A stretch of DNA of 64,000 nt from Parietichytrium sp. I65-24A. Taxonomy: Eukaryota > Sar > Bigyra > Thraustochytrida > Thraustochytriidae. The stretch lies in contig BLSF01000037.1 in the NCBI GenBank assembly GCA_012862575.1, positions 310,001 to 374,000 on the forward strand, given 5' to 3'. A model generated the notes under the pieces. It was not told the origin of the DNA and did no database searches. It was given only the letters and a program-made list of their open reading frames with translations. Position 1 is the stretch's first letter; each line of letters begins with the position of its first letter. Shown here piece after piece: positions 39,847 through 52,200 of this stretch. Made by a program: the position numbers and the translations under genes.

Positions 39847-42800
39847 TTGACCAGGCGGAGCCCGTCTCCTGCGACCCCGCACGGACGCCGGCCTCTCCCT
39901 GTCTCGCCCTTGCTTCGTCGTCTTTTCGCGAATTTCGTGTTCACTACTTTCCGAGCCTTCAACTTTTCATTTCCCTCTCGTCCCTCCTCTTCCCTGCGAC
40001 GGCCTCAAGGACTCCACCAAATCCCTTCCAATTCAGCCGAGCAGCCGAAATCAAAATGAACCAGCCCCAAAAAACCACAAGCGGAGCGCCAAACCTCCCA
40101 GTCCAACCTTCAGCTCTGGCCACCTTCACTAGAACCGCGCACTCGCAAAGCCTCCAAAGTCAATCAATCAAGCAAGCAAGCAAGCCAGCAATCAATCAAT
40201 CAATCAAGCAAGCAAGCAATCAAGCAAGCCAGCAATCAATCAATCAATCAAGCAAGCAAACGGCCAAGCAAGCGCTCTCACGCGTGCACTCCCAAGCCTT
40301 TCGATCCTCTCCACCCGCACCAGCCCGCGCAGTCTGCAGTCTGCAGTCTGCCGTGCCGCAAAGCCGCTGTTTCTCTCGCGCTGCACACGCGTGGCTCCTC
40401 CAAGTCGGACGCTGTGCTGTGCTGCGCTGTGCTGTGCTGCGTCTCTGAGAGCGTTGTCACTGTGGTTATGGATGTGGTTATGGATGTGGTTGTGGTTGTG
40501 GTTGTCCAAGTGGTCGCTGTTTGCTCTGTTTGCTCTGTTTGCTCTTCGAGTTGTTGCGTTGGTTGACTGTGAGTCACTCTTTGTGTTCTAACTTTTCTAA
40601 CTTTTCAAGTTCTGAAGTTTCTGAAGGTCTAATTTTAGAAGCTCGAGTAACTCTGAAAATAGGTGGAAATAGAAACGAAAGAAAGAAGGAGAGAAGGAGA
40701 AAGAATTTAAAGTTCTCACCAGTGATCGATCAGGGTTACTGCTAACGCCGCACGTTAGTACTGAGAACTGGCAGCTTTCGTTACGCCGCTGTGCTACTAC
40801 AAAACGTACTCTTGTCTGCGTCCCTCACGAAGTTATGTCAGCGAACCATTGGTAGCGCATGCTAGAGTATCGCTTAACGCCCCTGCACGGGACTATCAGG
40901 ACGGTAGTGGTGAGTAGTGTTTTGCGCGAACCACGGTGCGTCCTATGGGTTTAGGTAAAGAACGACTACCCGCCGCCCTGTTGTGCGAAAGCTAAGAGGT
41001 GGTAGCACGTGCGTGGAGGAAACTAGAAGGCCATAGGAGAGAGTAGCAGGAAGACCGAACAGAAATTGGTCCAGCCGTAGGAGTAGGTAGTGTCTGGTAA
41101 GGAGTGCTTGATCAATCGATGGATCGATCGATCGAGAGGTGAGTGTGGCTGTGAGAGAAACTTTCAATTGAACTTTTGGAAAGAGAGAATGAGAGAGAAT
41201 GAGAGGGAGAGATGGTTCTGCATACAAGCTCAATTCCTTTCACCCTCTTTCTCTCTCTCTCTTGCTCTCGCTCTCGCTCTCCCCTTTCCTTTCCCCTTCC
41301 CCTTCTCCTTTCTCCTTCTCCTTCTCCCTCTCGTCATCTCTCGTCAGTCTCACACTTTCTCTCTCTCATGAGAGACAGACCACTTCTCATGTCATCTCAC
41401 CATCTCACTTCTCCGCACTTTCATTCATTCATTCATTCATTCATTTTTTCTTTCTTCCTTCTTTCTCATACGTTGCTCGTTCATTTCAAGTTTCGTGAGT
41501 TCCCTCACCCTCGCTTGCGCACAGTGTTCACAGCGAACGAGCTTGACTAATTGCTTTACACTTTTATACAATTTATCATCTATTTGAAGTTAGTTGGTTT
41601 TGATGGAGAAAGGCATGGAAGCAAAGCGCCGAAATGCAAAAATGCAATGCAATGCAATGCGAACGACTCATTGCCCGTTCCGCCGAACGCGTCGCAGAGT
41701 TCGCAGCGCGGCTGGGGACATCTGGGGACTGTGGACTTGCTGACGGACGGTGGCACTTGGCACTCGGTGGCAGAAGTGGCAGACGAGAGTCTAGTCTAGC
41801 GGAGACTGGCACGACTGAGGCTACTGTGGTGTGCGTTGTGGATCTGACATATGATACTACTCAGTACCTCCTGCGCTGGTAGCGCTGATGCAACTTGGCT
41901 ACTGTATTTCGGCCCAGCTGCTCCAGGCCCAACTCGGCCCGGCCAGCGTAGCTAGCCAGAGCGATCGAGGTCTGGGAAAGAAGAGATGCTTCTTGGATAT
42001 GTTCGCTGGCCATCAGATTTCAGATGTCAACAGTGACGATAACATTGCGATTGAGCTCGCCAGGTTTCGTTCGGGCTCGGGTTTCGGACTCGCATCTTTT
42101 CAACTCCCCTGTCACAGCTCAAAGTGTGCAAAAGCTACGTTGCCAGGGACGGTCTTGTTGGCGTTCCTCGATTTCACGTTGCCATTGGCATGGGAATGTT
42201 GAATGGTCGACCCAAAAGCCGCGTCCTGTCTTGAGCAGAGCTCTGTCGAATGTTCCAACTCGGCAGAAAGAAGCTCCAAGCTTCGATGCCACTGCTCCAG
42301 GGCCTCCAACGGTCCAATGCCGCCGCATCATCTCGGAGATATTCGTGCTCTGCACAACAACTGTGGAGCGGAGAGCAGGTGCACTCGCATGTTCACCCAT
42401 GGTCAAGACTGTCAAAACGAGGCATAATTATTTATTGAAGTTGTCTTCGGCGAGTACATAAATCAGCAAACACGGTCCGTGGAAGCGAAAAGTCTTGGAC
42501 TTTGGTTGGCCGCACTTTGTTCCACAGGCCCATCGTCCTGACTAGACTTCTGATTTGTGAAAAACAAAAAACAAAAAAACTATCTCCACACATCTTGTCT
42601 TTGGCACCGGCACCTTACCCATCTATCTGTATAGGAGCTCGATAGTATTGTACTCGTGACACTTGGGCCTAAGCCTCCACAGGCCTAATGCGTAGGACTG
42701 ACTGCGGTGTGCGCTTAGTGCGCTTAGTCTGGACCGCTGTTAAAAGGCTTAAGCTGAGAGGTGCTAGGGTAAGTTATGGGAATCGATCCCAAGATTCCAT

Positions 42801-45211
42801 TTCCCACCGTATCTTTTTCGATAGTGTACCGGTACAGTGACAGTGCGAAATGTTGAGAGAGAGCGAGAGTGTGAGAGAGCGATAGTATAGATAGAATCAC
42901 AAGTTCCACTCGATTTGGAAACAGCTCAATGTTCACGTTTTTGACAAGTTGCTCTGAGATTGTCTCAGCTCCGAGTCGCGAGCGTGTTGAGCGCATTTTG
43001 TGGACCATCCTTTACAGTTGGCAACGCTTTTCGGCGATCGAAAATGATCGAAAGGACTTCTAAACTGGAGACGGATGAGTGGTTGAACTGTGGGTGTGGT
43101 GTTGGGAAGAAGTTAGAAGTTGGGAACTCGCTGTTATTTATAATCTAGCGAAGAAGCCTATTGAACAACTTATGAGCAAAAGTCAGCTACAGTTCCTTTT
43201 TAGACTCTAACTTATTTAGAGTCTACGTAGAGCTAAGGAGCTAGTAGCCAGGGGAGACACTAGTAATGGCAATAGAGAGGCCTATCCTGTTCTACACGGG
43301 TATTCATACTATTCATACCCCTTGTCGCTCTTTAGAATCATACGTTGCAGCTTTTCGCGCCAGTTCTTCTTCCTATCCTTACCTTGCCATCTCCTTCAAC
43401 TTTTTTTAGAAGGTTTTCCACAAAAAAGAAAGTTATTTTGCGTTGGATGAAGAAGAGCGTGTGCAGTAACCTGCTCACAGCCTCACAGCCTCAGGTCCAC
43501 CATGATAGCAGCTCTCTCGTTCGCCATCATTCCACGTTGGAAGAATTGGGAAGAGGCGGGTGTGCAGCTCAACTCTGCAAATTTGTGCGAGCTCTCCTTG
43601 TGCCACTCGGCGAGCTCCTCTCACCTCTCTCGCATGCCTATCTACCTATGTGTCTGTCTTTGCAAGTTGCAGCAGGAAGCTTATCTCGATGCCTTCCCTC
43701 ACTGCAGCGAGTTTCCTTTTGGTCGATGCATGCGTTGGCTCCGGAAGACGGATGAATGAAGTGCTTTGTAGTATAGCTTCTGGAAAGTAGGCTTTGTGAC
43801 CTTACGAGTGGTCGTGCTGCGTGCTGCTCGCATAGTTCACAAAGTCGGAAGGAATGCTTTCGAAACATTCGAAACACAAAACGTCCCCGGAAAGCTAGTC
43901 CTCTGGCAGCGGGAAACTGTACCCATTGCCAGTACGAAACGTCGTTGTTGAAATTGGAGGAAGGCCCGTCAGAGTTCAGAACAGCTTTTACGAATCATTT
44001 GAAGGGGTTCATTTTACACCCTGTCCAAGCAAGAGCTGGGAGCGTCTGAAAGTTTGAAGATCTACTGTGAATTCATTTCAATCTATAATAAGTAACAAAC
44101 TTTTGTGGCGTGGAAACAATGTAGCCCATACAGTCCGAAACAAGCACACTGAAGATACCAGCACTGACAGTGAGTACTGAGTACCGGTGATCATGCGCAC
44201 AAATTGAATTCGAAAGTTGAAGTCAGAACTTGAAGCAGAGCTGGCGAATCGGACCACCGTCAGTTCCTTTCGCGTCCTCCTCCTTGTCTGCCTTGTCGCC
44301 GAAGACTCTCGCTCATTCTTAATAGACTCAAAAGGAAGCAATTGAACGTGTTGCTCTGAACTCTGAATGTGAGGGTGAGGGAGCTGCTTATCCGCCAATT
44401 GACATGTGAATAATTTGTTCAGTGGAAAGTGAAAGCGAAAACTGAAAAGCCGGAGCAGTAAGAGAGTCAATTTCTTCATCACTTGTCGCCAAACTTGCTT
44501 CATTGTTCTGAATTTCTCAGTGAACAAAACTTTGAGAGACTCTTGAAAGCAAGGTTGCTATCGCTCAGTACGTTGTACTCGTACTTCGCAACGCGGCTCT
44601 TTCGCACTTTTGTTCCACTGTCGGTCCAGAAAGGAGTTGGGAACAAATAAATTATTTGCTTAGTGGCTGTGAATGCTGTACCGGTGCCAGTACTACCGGT
44701 ACCGTACTGCATTCCTTAATCACCACATGTACTGGGGCTAGTACAGTAAAACTTCTTCCGTGATTGATAGGGAAGAGAAGTTTTGGATCCTACTAATGCT
44801 ACCCGCTAAAGCAAACGTATTTGGCACGCGCCGCAAGGCACCCTCCCGGTTCATCGCGGAACGGAATACGATCGAGTCAACAGAGAGATACAGAGAGGAA
44901 AAGAGAGGCAGAATTGAATTGACAGTGAATTTACTGTCAGTGAATTTTCAATGAATTGAAAGATTGAATAGAATGTGATTGACTGTGAATGTTCTGGCTG
45001 CGAAAGAGTGAAAGGATTCCCTTCTCTCTCTCTCTCTGCCTTGTTTTTGGAATGTGTTCCCTCTCTTCGAGAGAAAGCCCCAGAGCCAGTTAATGATCTC
45101 TAACTTGAGTCAAGTGAGGGCGGTGTGCCACAAAGGAAAGAGAATAATGTGATTCTGGAACTTCCGCATGTAGTGTTGGAGCTTGCGATTTCCTCCTCTT
45201 TCGGATGAGAT
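39847..45211. other. 5.4 kb stretch without a convincing gene
   Basis: It holds the upstream region of the RasGAP-like gene and the 3' region of the CCCH-RING gene. It contains a CAATCAAGCAAG array (40161-40260), CTGTG/GTGCTGC runs (40405-40440), GGTTATGGATGT units (40461-40502), CT-rich sequence (41240-41330) and CATT units (41420-41446). A tRNA-like motif lies at 42754-42790 and several near-palindromic GTACTCAGTAC words are present. Open frames are short and unsupported. Confidence 0.6.
40161..40260. repeat. CAATCAAGCAAG array
   Basis: A higher-order repeat: blocks of AATC units alternate with AAGC units three times over 100 bp. Confidence 0.9.
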
Positions 45212-46176
45212 TTAGGCGTAGATGATCTCAGATGAAACACTTTGGCTGCCGCACAGTAGCTCCTGAGATATCCTCTGCCTAAAAATGGCATCGAGGCGAT
45301 GGATCTGCAACGTTTTCGGATCCTCCGAGCAAGGGTGCGGAAACGTTCGCGAGAAGCAATAGCGCTTAACATTCTCCACTCTTCTCCCTTTGTCGAGGGT
45401 CGGCAGCTGCAACTCAAGTTGAGCTTCGAAACCTCCCTGGCATGCGACTGTCAAATTGTGCAGATCTTTTGGTGCGCTCGTAGTCTCCACTGAATAACGT
45501 AACGGGTGCAGAGTAAGAACGACTTCTGCGTTTGGAACAGAATCATCATGAGGAAGCACATGCAGCTTGGCACCACGCAACATCCCGCCCTGGTGAAGGA
45601 GGGCCCTGTTTTCCCCCAAGCAAGTTTCCACTGCAACTGCCAGGGAGGGAAACTCTCGGACGGGTGAAAGATCCAGGACGTTGTCCAAGGCTCTCTCTCC
45701 TGCTGCCCTCACATCAATACGGCAGACAGAGACAGGGCAGTTTCGGTGAGCTCTGAACCAGCTCCGTGCGCAGTTTCGATGCAGGCTGTGTCCACAAGGC
45801 AAGTGAACCACGACACAGTTTGGTACCGCGCACAACCCTGTACCGCACACAACACATGGAGCCCCCGAGTTGCTTACGGCAAAGCTTGCCACAAAGGTGG
45901 TCGGGAACCTAAAGTCGAAAAGAAGAAAACAGTTGCAACATCAGTCAGCTGCAGTCCAAACAAGAAAAGAACAAACGTATCGCCTCCCCTCGCTCGTTCT
46001 CACGTTTCCAGCATGACAGGGCTCAGCCCGGGACACGCTACTCCTTGAACAAACCGCACATTCGTGTGCGCAAACCTGCACTTAGGCCCTCGCTTGCACA
46101 GCCCCGAGACGTAATGTTTGCATATCGCTGGCTGTTTGGGCCGCTGCACCGATATCTCCGTCTCCCCGCCCTGCAT
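45212..46176 (-). CDS. CCCH zinc finger + RING protein, probable E3 ubiquitin ligase
   Basis: Exons 46176-46004 and 45908-45212 (95 bp intron, GTGAGA donor, GACTTTAG acceptor) give 289 residues. Exon 1 carries a CCCH finger with C19, C27, C33 and H37 (spacing 7-5-3) in ICKHYVSGLCKRGPKCRFAH, an RNA-binding type. Exon 2 carries a RING-like finger: C76, C79, C96, H98, H101, C104, C115 and C120. Its last pair is spaced CPVSVC instead of CPxC, and the first loop is long. The remaining 165 residues are unrecognised. The combination recalls makorins or RNF113, but the order and the single CCCH make it neither with certainty. The splice is needed to join the two fingers in frame (VMLETFPTTF). An in-frame TGA precedes the first ATG. 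Confidence 0.75.
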
Positions 46177-47064
46177 CTCGGTCTCCCGCACGTAAACTAG
46201 CTCTCCTTGCTCGCCGCGCTGTCAATAGATAGACAACTGCAAAACGCTGTCCTCGCTCGCTTCTGTTGGTTGATTTTTTGGTTGTTTGATTGTTTGGTTC
46301 CTGGTATCTCGTTCTTTCTTGATCAAAGAAAACCATCTTCTGTACAAATCGCAACAACACGAAAATTGGAAATTTTACAAGAACCCACATTCCCGCAAGA
46401 ACCCATTACCATTACTCTATCGCCTAAGTCATCGCTATAGCGATTCTCAACAATACCTGTACCGACACCGAAGAACCCAGATGTATACCCAAAAGTAGCT
46501 AATACTACCTGCTGGAGCTATCTATCTATTCGAGGAGCACTATCAATTGGAGAACCCGCAGTGGAAACGAACGGTAGCGAGGTTCAGTAATCTCTTTCAT
46601 AGTCAGGCGAAGAACCCGAGCGCAAGAACCCGACATCGCAGAACAACCTGCTCACCGGACTTTCACTTCAATCGTTGTTTGTTGTTGACGTCAAACAGGA
46701 AAGAGTGCAAAGTGCAAAAGTGCCAAGTGCAAAAGTGCAAAGTGCACAGACAGAGACAGAGACGCAAGGAGATCAAGAAGCAAAGGTACATTGGTACATT
46801 CGTCCCCGTCGCCGCTTCCACCACCCGTGGCATATGTGAACGTCCAGCTTCGTGTATCGGAGGACAGTTGGCTGGGTCGAGAGTAAAGCAACTGCATGGA
46901 GTGAGAATCATGCTCAGGGAAGTGCAGTTGCGGAAGGAACGAGTGAGTTTTGCGGATGGGGATGCGTGAGATGGCCTGGAAAGAGTTGCTGATTGTGTTC
47001 TGTGTGTTGTGTTTCGTGTTTTGTTGATGCACGGGATGTGCGTCCTCGACAGTGGCTGAAGGAG
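46177..47064. promoter_or_regulatory. Shared divergent upstream region of two RING genes
   Basis: An 888 bp spacer lies between the start codons of the CCCH-RING gene (minus) and the TRIM-like RING gene (plus). It holds an AAGTGCAA repeat (46703-46748) and several AAGAACCC words. A bidirectional promoter is inferred only from the head-to-head layout. Confidence 0.45.
46703..46748. repeat. AAGTGCAAA minisatellite
   Basis: About five imperfect units of AAGTGCAAA lie between the two divergent RING genes. Confidence 0.85.
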
Positions 47065-48072
47065 ATGGCAAGGGAGAAAGAAAAGAAGCAAAACGGAGGG
47101 AGCGATGGCGCTCTTGTTCGAAGAGGTGGCGCCGGAGAAGGTAGACGACTTGGCGGAAAGGCGCCAGAGCACAAGTTGGAACGCGAGGAGAAATCAAACG
47201 TGTCCCTACAAACTCCGCGCGAAAGCCTCCGAGAAACTCATCAAACTCGAAGCTTCCGCGAGGAACGTCGGGATGCGCCTGCCACATCCCATCTGCCAAA
47301 TCTCCGCGAAGGAAAAGAATCGCACGCTGGCTCCGTGACGAACCAACACATGGAGTCCTATTTGGCTTCACAGCTGTTGAGTCACTCTTGTCCAATCTGT
47401 TACGAGCTCATGAAAGGCCAAGAGCGAGCTCCGATTCTGGTAGTCCCGTGCGGCCATTCGTTTTGTTACGCTTGTTTGCAAACTTATGGGACAAGCCGCT
47501 CAGATGACTCAAAATCGTGCCCTCTTTGCAGAGAGACTATTACTTCGTGGGCGATTAATCATTCCATGAAGCGATTGATTGAATCGTTTTTGGAGAGCAG
47601 GTCACGGCTTCTAGAGCAGAAACAGCAGAGCTTCCAAGCAACCCAGAGCTCGGTGCCTTCGACAGTCAATGGGGGGGATATCGGAGCAATGGGCGCGATA
47701 AGTAACGGCTTGCACTACCAAGACAAACTTGCGACCTTGGAAACGCGAATTCAAATTTTGAGAAATGAGCGAGCAGATGCCGAGCAAACAGCAAAGTCTT
47801 CTGACGACCGCGTCCAGGCATTTCGACGTGCGCAGAACGCCTTAGAAGCTGAGGAGACCAGGGTTCTGGAGCGTCTAAGGGATGTCGAACAGGAGCTGCA
47901 ACTCGTCAGAAGCCATATACTTGAGCAAAAGGAGAAAGGGAAGCAGGCATCCGAAGAGTATTCAGCAGCTGTCGGGAAGATTAAAATGGTTGACTTGACT
48001 GTGAATCAGCTGGAGGCCGAGTACGAGAAGACAGAGCTATTGCTTCAAGGATCTAGAGCGTCTGGGCGATGA
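47065..48072 (+). CDS. TRIM-like RING finger + coiled-coil protein, probable E3 ubiquitin ligase
   Basis: A single exon of 335 residues. After a basic, disordered N-terminus (1-95), a classical C3HC4 RING begins at residue 109: CPICYELM, then VPCGHSFCYACL and CPLCRETI (to about 148). The first loop is normal in length. Residues about 170-330 form a coiled coil (LATLETRIQILRNERADAEQTAKSS). The RING-plus-coiled-coil order resembles TRIM and RNF8-like ligases, without a visible B-box. RING domains recruit E2 enzymes for ubiquitin transfer. The start is the first ATG in frame (GAGATGG); an upstream extension begins with TTG. It ends within a coiled coil, so the C-terminus is short for a TRIM. Confidence 0.85.
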   Translation: MAREKEKKQNGGSDGALVRRGGAGEGRRLGGKAPEHKLEREEKSNVSLQTPRESLRETHQTRSFREERRDAPATSHLPNLREGKESHAGSVTNQHMESYLASQLLSHSCPICYELMKGQERAPILVVPCGHSFCYACLQTYGTSRSDDSKSCPLCRETITSWAINHSMKRLIESFLESRSRLLEQKQQSFQATQSSVPSTVNGGDIGAMGAISNGLHYQDKLATLETRIQILRNERADAEQTAKSSDDRVQAFRRAQNALEAEETRVLERLRDVEQELQLVRSHILEQKEKGKQASEEYSAAVGKIKMVDLTVNQLEAEYEKTELLLQGSRASGR

Positions 48073-51000
48073 TGATGCAGTTTCTTTGATCGTGGGCACT
48101 TTAGCGATTCGAGACGCGAGATTCGAGACGCGAGATTCTCGCGTAATGCATCCGTTGCAAGCGAATTGCAAGGCTAAATCGCTGCAACCAATCATTCAAA
48201 TCGGTCATTCTTGGTACGAAATTGGTCGTGCTTCAAGCACGCCCACCCCTCGGTTCTGCAACCATTCCCGACGAAGCCACGAGACGTCGGGTTCTGTCGG
48301 GTTCCAGCAGGTTCTAGAATTGCAAAAGCGTGAGCGCAGAGAGCACTTGAGGAAGGAGCTCTTTACGGCATACGCAGGCATCATAAGAACTATTCTGACA
48401 TGACAAACCTACCGCAGTGAAGATCCTCCTCCGTCAAACTAAAATGTGTGTTGGGCAGAGCTTCAGTTCGTTTTAGACCATTGCACAGGAAGTCAAATGT
48501 TCCAGATTGTGCACATTTCGATGGTGCAATTATGTGCAATTTACACCAGATCGGATTCGCAGGTGTAAGCACCAACTTCTTTAAGACACCAATTCAACCA
48601 ATCCCATCTTCCACGCTTTTTTTTCTTAGCAGTTTGCTTTCCTTACATCGTTTTTTCATGAACCGTTAACCCAAGCGAATGGTCTGGAGAGAAGTACAGG
48701 CCCGAAACAGGTTCCAACAAGTCCTCCACGCCCTGTCAGACTTGTCAGACTTCAGATTCAGAACAAACTAATCACTCAAAAACAAAACCACGGATTCGCC
48801 GCCGCATCGCTTAATCACTGCGCCTATATTGAACTTCTATCCGGATGGTTAGACACCACTACGGACCTGGGCCAGATTTTGCGATGTCTCGTCCTGGGAC
48901 AATGCAACGGGAACGAACCGTCGAAATAAAATTGACATGGGTATTTTCCAAGTTGGCAATGAATCAATTGAAATGGATCAATAAAAAAGAAATTTAGACG
49001 GCAGGGTTTTTTTCGAGTCACTTCAGTGCGCTCGCAGCGAGTGCTGTACTAAACTCTCTGCTGCGTGCTCTTCGCAAACGGCGCATGTCAGTATGCATCG
49101 TTGAGAAGCATCAATAAGTACTTACCACCGAAATTCTCGAGCGACAGAGAGATCTTGCCTCCTCAACGGCGGCAGTCTATTGCGGCTGTTGACATCTGTT
49201 GACATCTGTTATGAATGCTGCAGCTATGCAAGCTCTGCAGCCGACGGTGAGCAGATCGATCTCTTTTCGTCCCACGCAAGGGCCGCGCTGGGAGACGGCG
49301 CTGCTTTCAGAGTTGAGAATTGAAAATTGTGAATCAATCCAAACTCCTGAAGTCAGAGCGTTTTTATAGTAGTGCTCTGGTCACCCGTCGCCTCAGGCGT
49401 TGAGCTCGTAACGAAGAAAAACGTTACTAAATCGATCCGGTCACCTCGCGATCCTCACTCAGGCTCAGGCTTAGGCTCGCGGTTCGGGCTTCTCATTCTT
49501 TTCGCCCTTCTCATTCACTGCTCTCGTGAAATGCTGATTCACAGTCAATTTGATGAACAGACCACCTCAATGCGAGCGAGCGAATTACTTTCAAAGTTGA
49601 ATAAACACAACAACAGCCAATAACAAGAAGTGAAAAGTGAAAAGTGAAAACGAGCCTCAGTGACCCAGTACTCAGTACCTGCCATCGCTGTCCCCTGCTG
49701 TCCTGTGCTGTGCTGTAGCCAGCGGAGACAGGCGGGCGCGCGAGCGCTATGCGAAACCGCTACTCGGGGTCCCACCTCGCTTCGAATTGCACACAAGGAA
49801 ATTCGGCGTTGGTTGGTTCGTTCAATGAAACAACACTGCGCAAAACACTAAGTGGCCGCGCCCCAGCGTAGGGAGCGTAGAGCGACGTAGAGGAGTTTCC
49901 AGCATTACGACGTTGCTTGCAGTTGCGGGAAGAGAGGAAAGTAGAAGGCACGTTACCCGGTACAAACAAAACACGGATCTTCTTCCAGGTTACAGTAGAG
50001 CCTCGCTTGGCAGTGTAAGCAAGCTAAGCAAGCGCACAGAAACTCCGCGAGCCAAAAAGAGTTTCGTCATGTTTCGTCGCCGCCGAGTCGAATTGTTTGC
50101 TTTCACATGCAGGCTGGTTAGCACATTGCTATGGAAGTCTTCACTTTTTAGTCTTTGGGGTTCGTTAACGGCGTGCCGTCCACGCCGCCCACGCAGGCTG
50201 TATGACTGCGAAAGTGTGACTTGAAGTGTTGCCAGTCAGTGAGTTTCTGACTGAGAGCAGCACACGCGACGCTTTTTCACTCATTCATTCATCCATTCAA
50301 TCCACTCGCTGTCTCGCTGTCGAACGTGTTGTCACAAGACCAAGAAACATCGAAAAGATCCAAGTAAAGTAACACATTCATCCGAACGATATGAAGGCGC
50401 CTAGATGTCTGCTTCAACGGCCGGTGCTGTGCAACTATGTGCAACTCGTCTTTCTCAAGGCTCGCGAGGTGCAGTAGTTTGGGAGAGCGATAAATCGCCG
50501 ATAGGTTTGCAAGATCCACTGGCGAGCGAAAGCGATTCTTTTTATAAAAGAAGGAAGAAACCCGCCTGAGGTTCTGAGACTGCGAGACTCGACAACGCCC
50601 ACCTCATGTGCCTGGTACTGTATACTGCACAACTTGACCAAAAATATGCTCGAACGGTTGTCCTTCCTTCCTTCCTTCCACCAAATTAATTAAATAAAAA
50701 CTTTGGAAAGCAGTGAACGTGAATTTTAAAAAAAATACGAACCTAGCTCTGGAGAAAAGAAAAGAAAACAAGATGCTTCAACTTTGTAGCTTTTGTGCAG
50801 CACATGCCTGCACTTGCTTTCTGACCCGATGGTCTTCCTTCCATCAACATCGATTTACTACAATTTTTTTTAAATGAAGAAAAAACTAAGAACAAATCGG
50901 TCTCAACTTGAAAGCCACGAGACTGGAAACTGCCTGTGAAGACGATTGATCTTGATCAATCGATCGATCCATTGACTGTTGCTTGTTGATTGATTTGACA

Positions 51001-52200
51001 ATGCGCTGTTCTGATACCCAAGTGAATGATTGCTAGTGCTTCCACCTCAACTCGGCCAGATCGGTTTCTTTCTTTTTTTCTTTTTTCTTTCCTCCGTCAC
51101 CACCAGGCTGAGGCGGACGGACGAGCTTGTTGAATTCCCGATTTTCGCTCTTCCTTCGCGAGACAAGCTTTGATAAAAACCCTTCTCGAGCTCGTGGATT
51201 GCTTCATCGTCGATCGTTGCAGGCTAAAGGGCAATGCGTCCCGTGGGTCGCGGTGAGAAGATAAGAGCGTTTGATGCACACATTTCCCCAAGGGAATGTG
51301 TGAGGGACTCGATGAGACGGTTAACGAGCGTTTAAGCTGGTCAAGATACCCAAGCCTTCAAGGGACTGAAAGAGTCTTCTGTTTTTCAATTTTTTGCACC
51401 GATGGTGGCGCACTATTCTCAGTATTCAGGGAGGGCGAGCGGTGTAGAGGATTAGACTTTTTTTATTTCCGAGGTCGCCCACCCGTTCACACGTTCACAG
51501 CCAAATCGAATCATGAAAGCAGTCTAGTCGTGATGGGCCACTGAGTCGTGCACTAAGGTTACCCTCGTGAAGTGGAACGCAGTAGGCTTCCCGACAATTT
51601 CGCTGTAGACTCACTCAACGAGTCGGTCATATAAGAGGAAACGCGGGTGTCAGCCACCCACCCCACCTCCCTGACGATAAGGGATCGATCATCAGACCAT
51701 CATCTATCTCCTGATCTGCTGGATGGGAACAAACTTAATTTCTCATTCGATCCAAAACAAAAGCACAGTGCATTTCGGTTGCAACTGTGCTGTGAGTTGC
51801 GACAAATCAGCAGGGGTTTGCTGAATGAATAACCCCTAAACTTTGAAGCACCAAAACTCAAGAAGCGTTCTCGTGCTTCTGTGAGGGGAAGACCGCAGCA
51901 AAGAGGGAAAACTACACTCGAGCTTGGGCCTTTTAAAAACTCCAAATTCCATTCCTCATTCACAAACCACCACAGAACCCTCACAGACAACTCCCACCCG
52001 ACCCGTCCTCTCACGGACATTCATTCATCCCGTGGGCCACACCAGTACCAGTACCTGTACTGGGGGCTTCGCGGTTCCTCCTCGCTTTGCACTGGCACAC
52101 GCACTCCATTGTAAAGCGCGTCCTGACCGTGTGTACATACAAAATCGTGAGAAGAGAATCATAGAGTAAGGGCGCGAAAGGGATTCACCGGCGTTCTGGC
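48073..52200. other. 4.1 kb stretch without a convincing gene
   Basis: It lies between the TRIM-like RING gene and the MYB gene. It holds a short repeat of GAGACGCGAGATTC (48108-48135), GTTGACATCT doublets (49188-49208), GAAAAGTGAAAAGT units (49630-49650), CTGTGCTGTGC (49693-49712) and a CCTT run (50660-50680). AT-rich sequence occupies 50680-50900. No family motif was found in any frame. Confidence 0.6.

Noticed and set aside
49545-49969. Short frames on both strands in the 48-52 kb gap
   Set aside because: All are under 110 codons, overlap one another, and have no recognisable motif.
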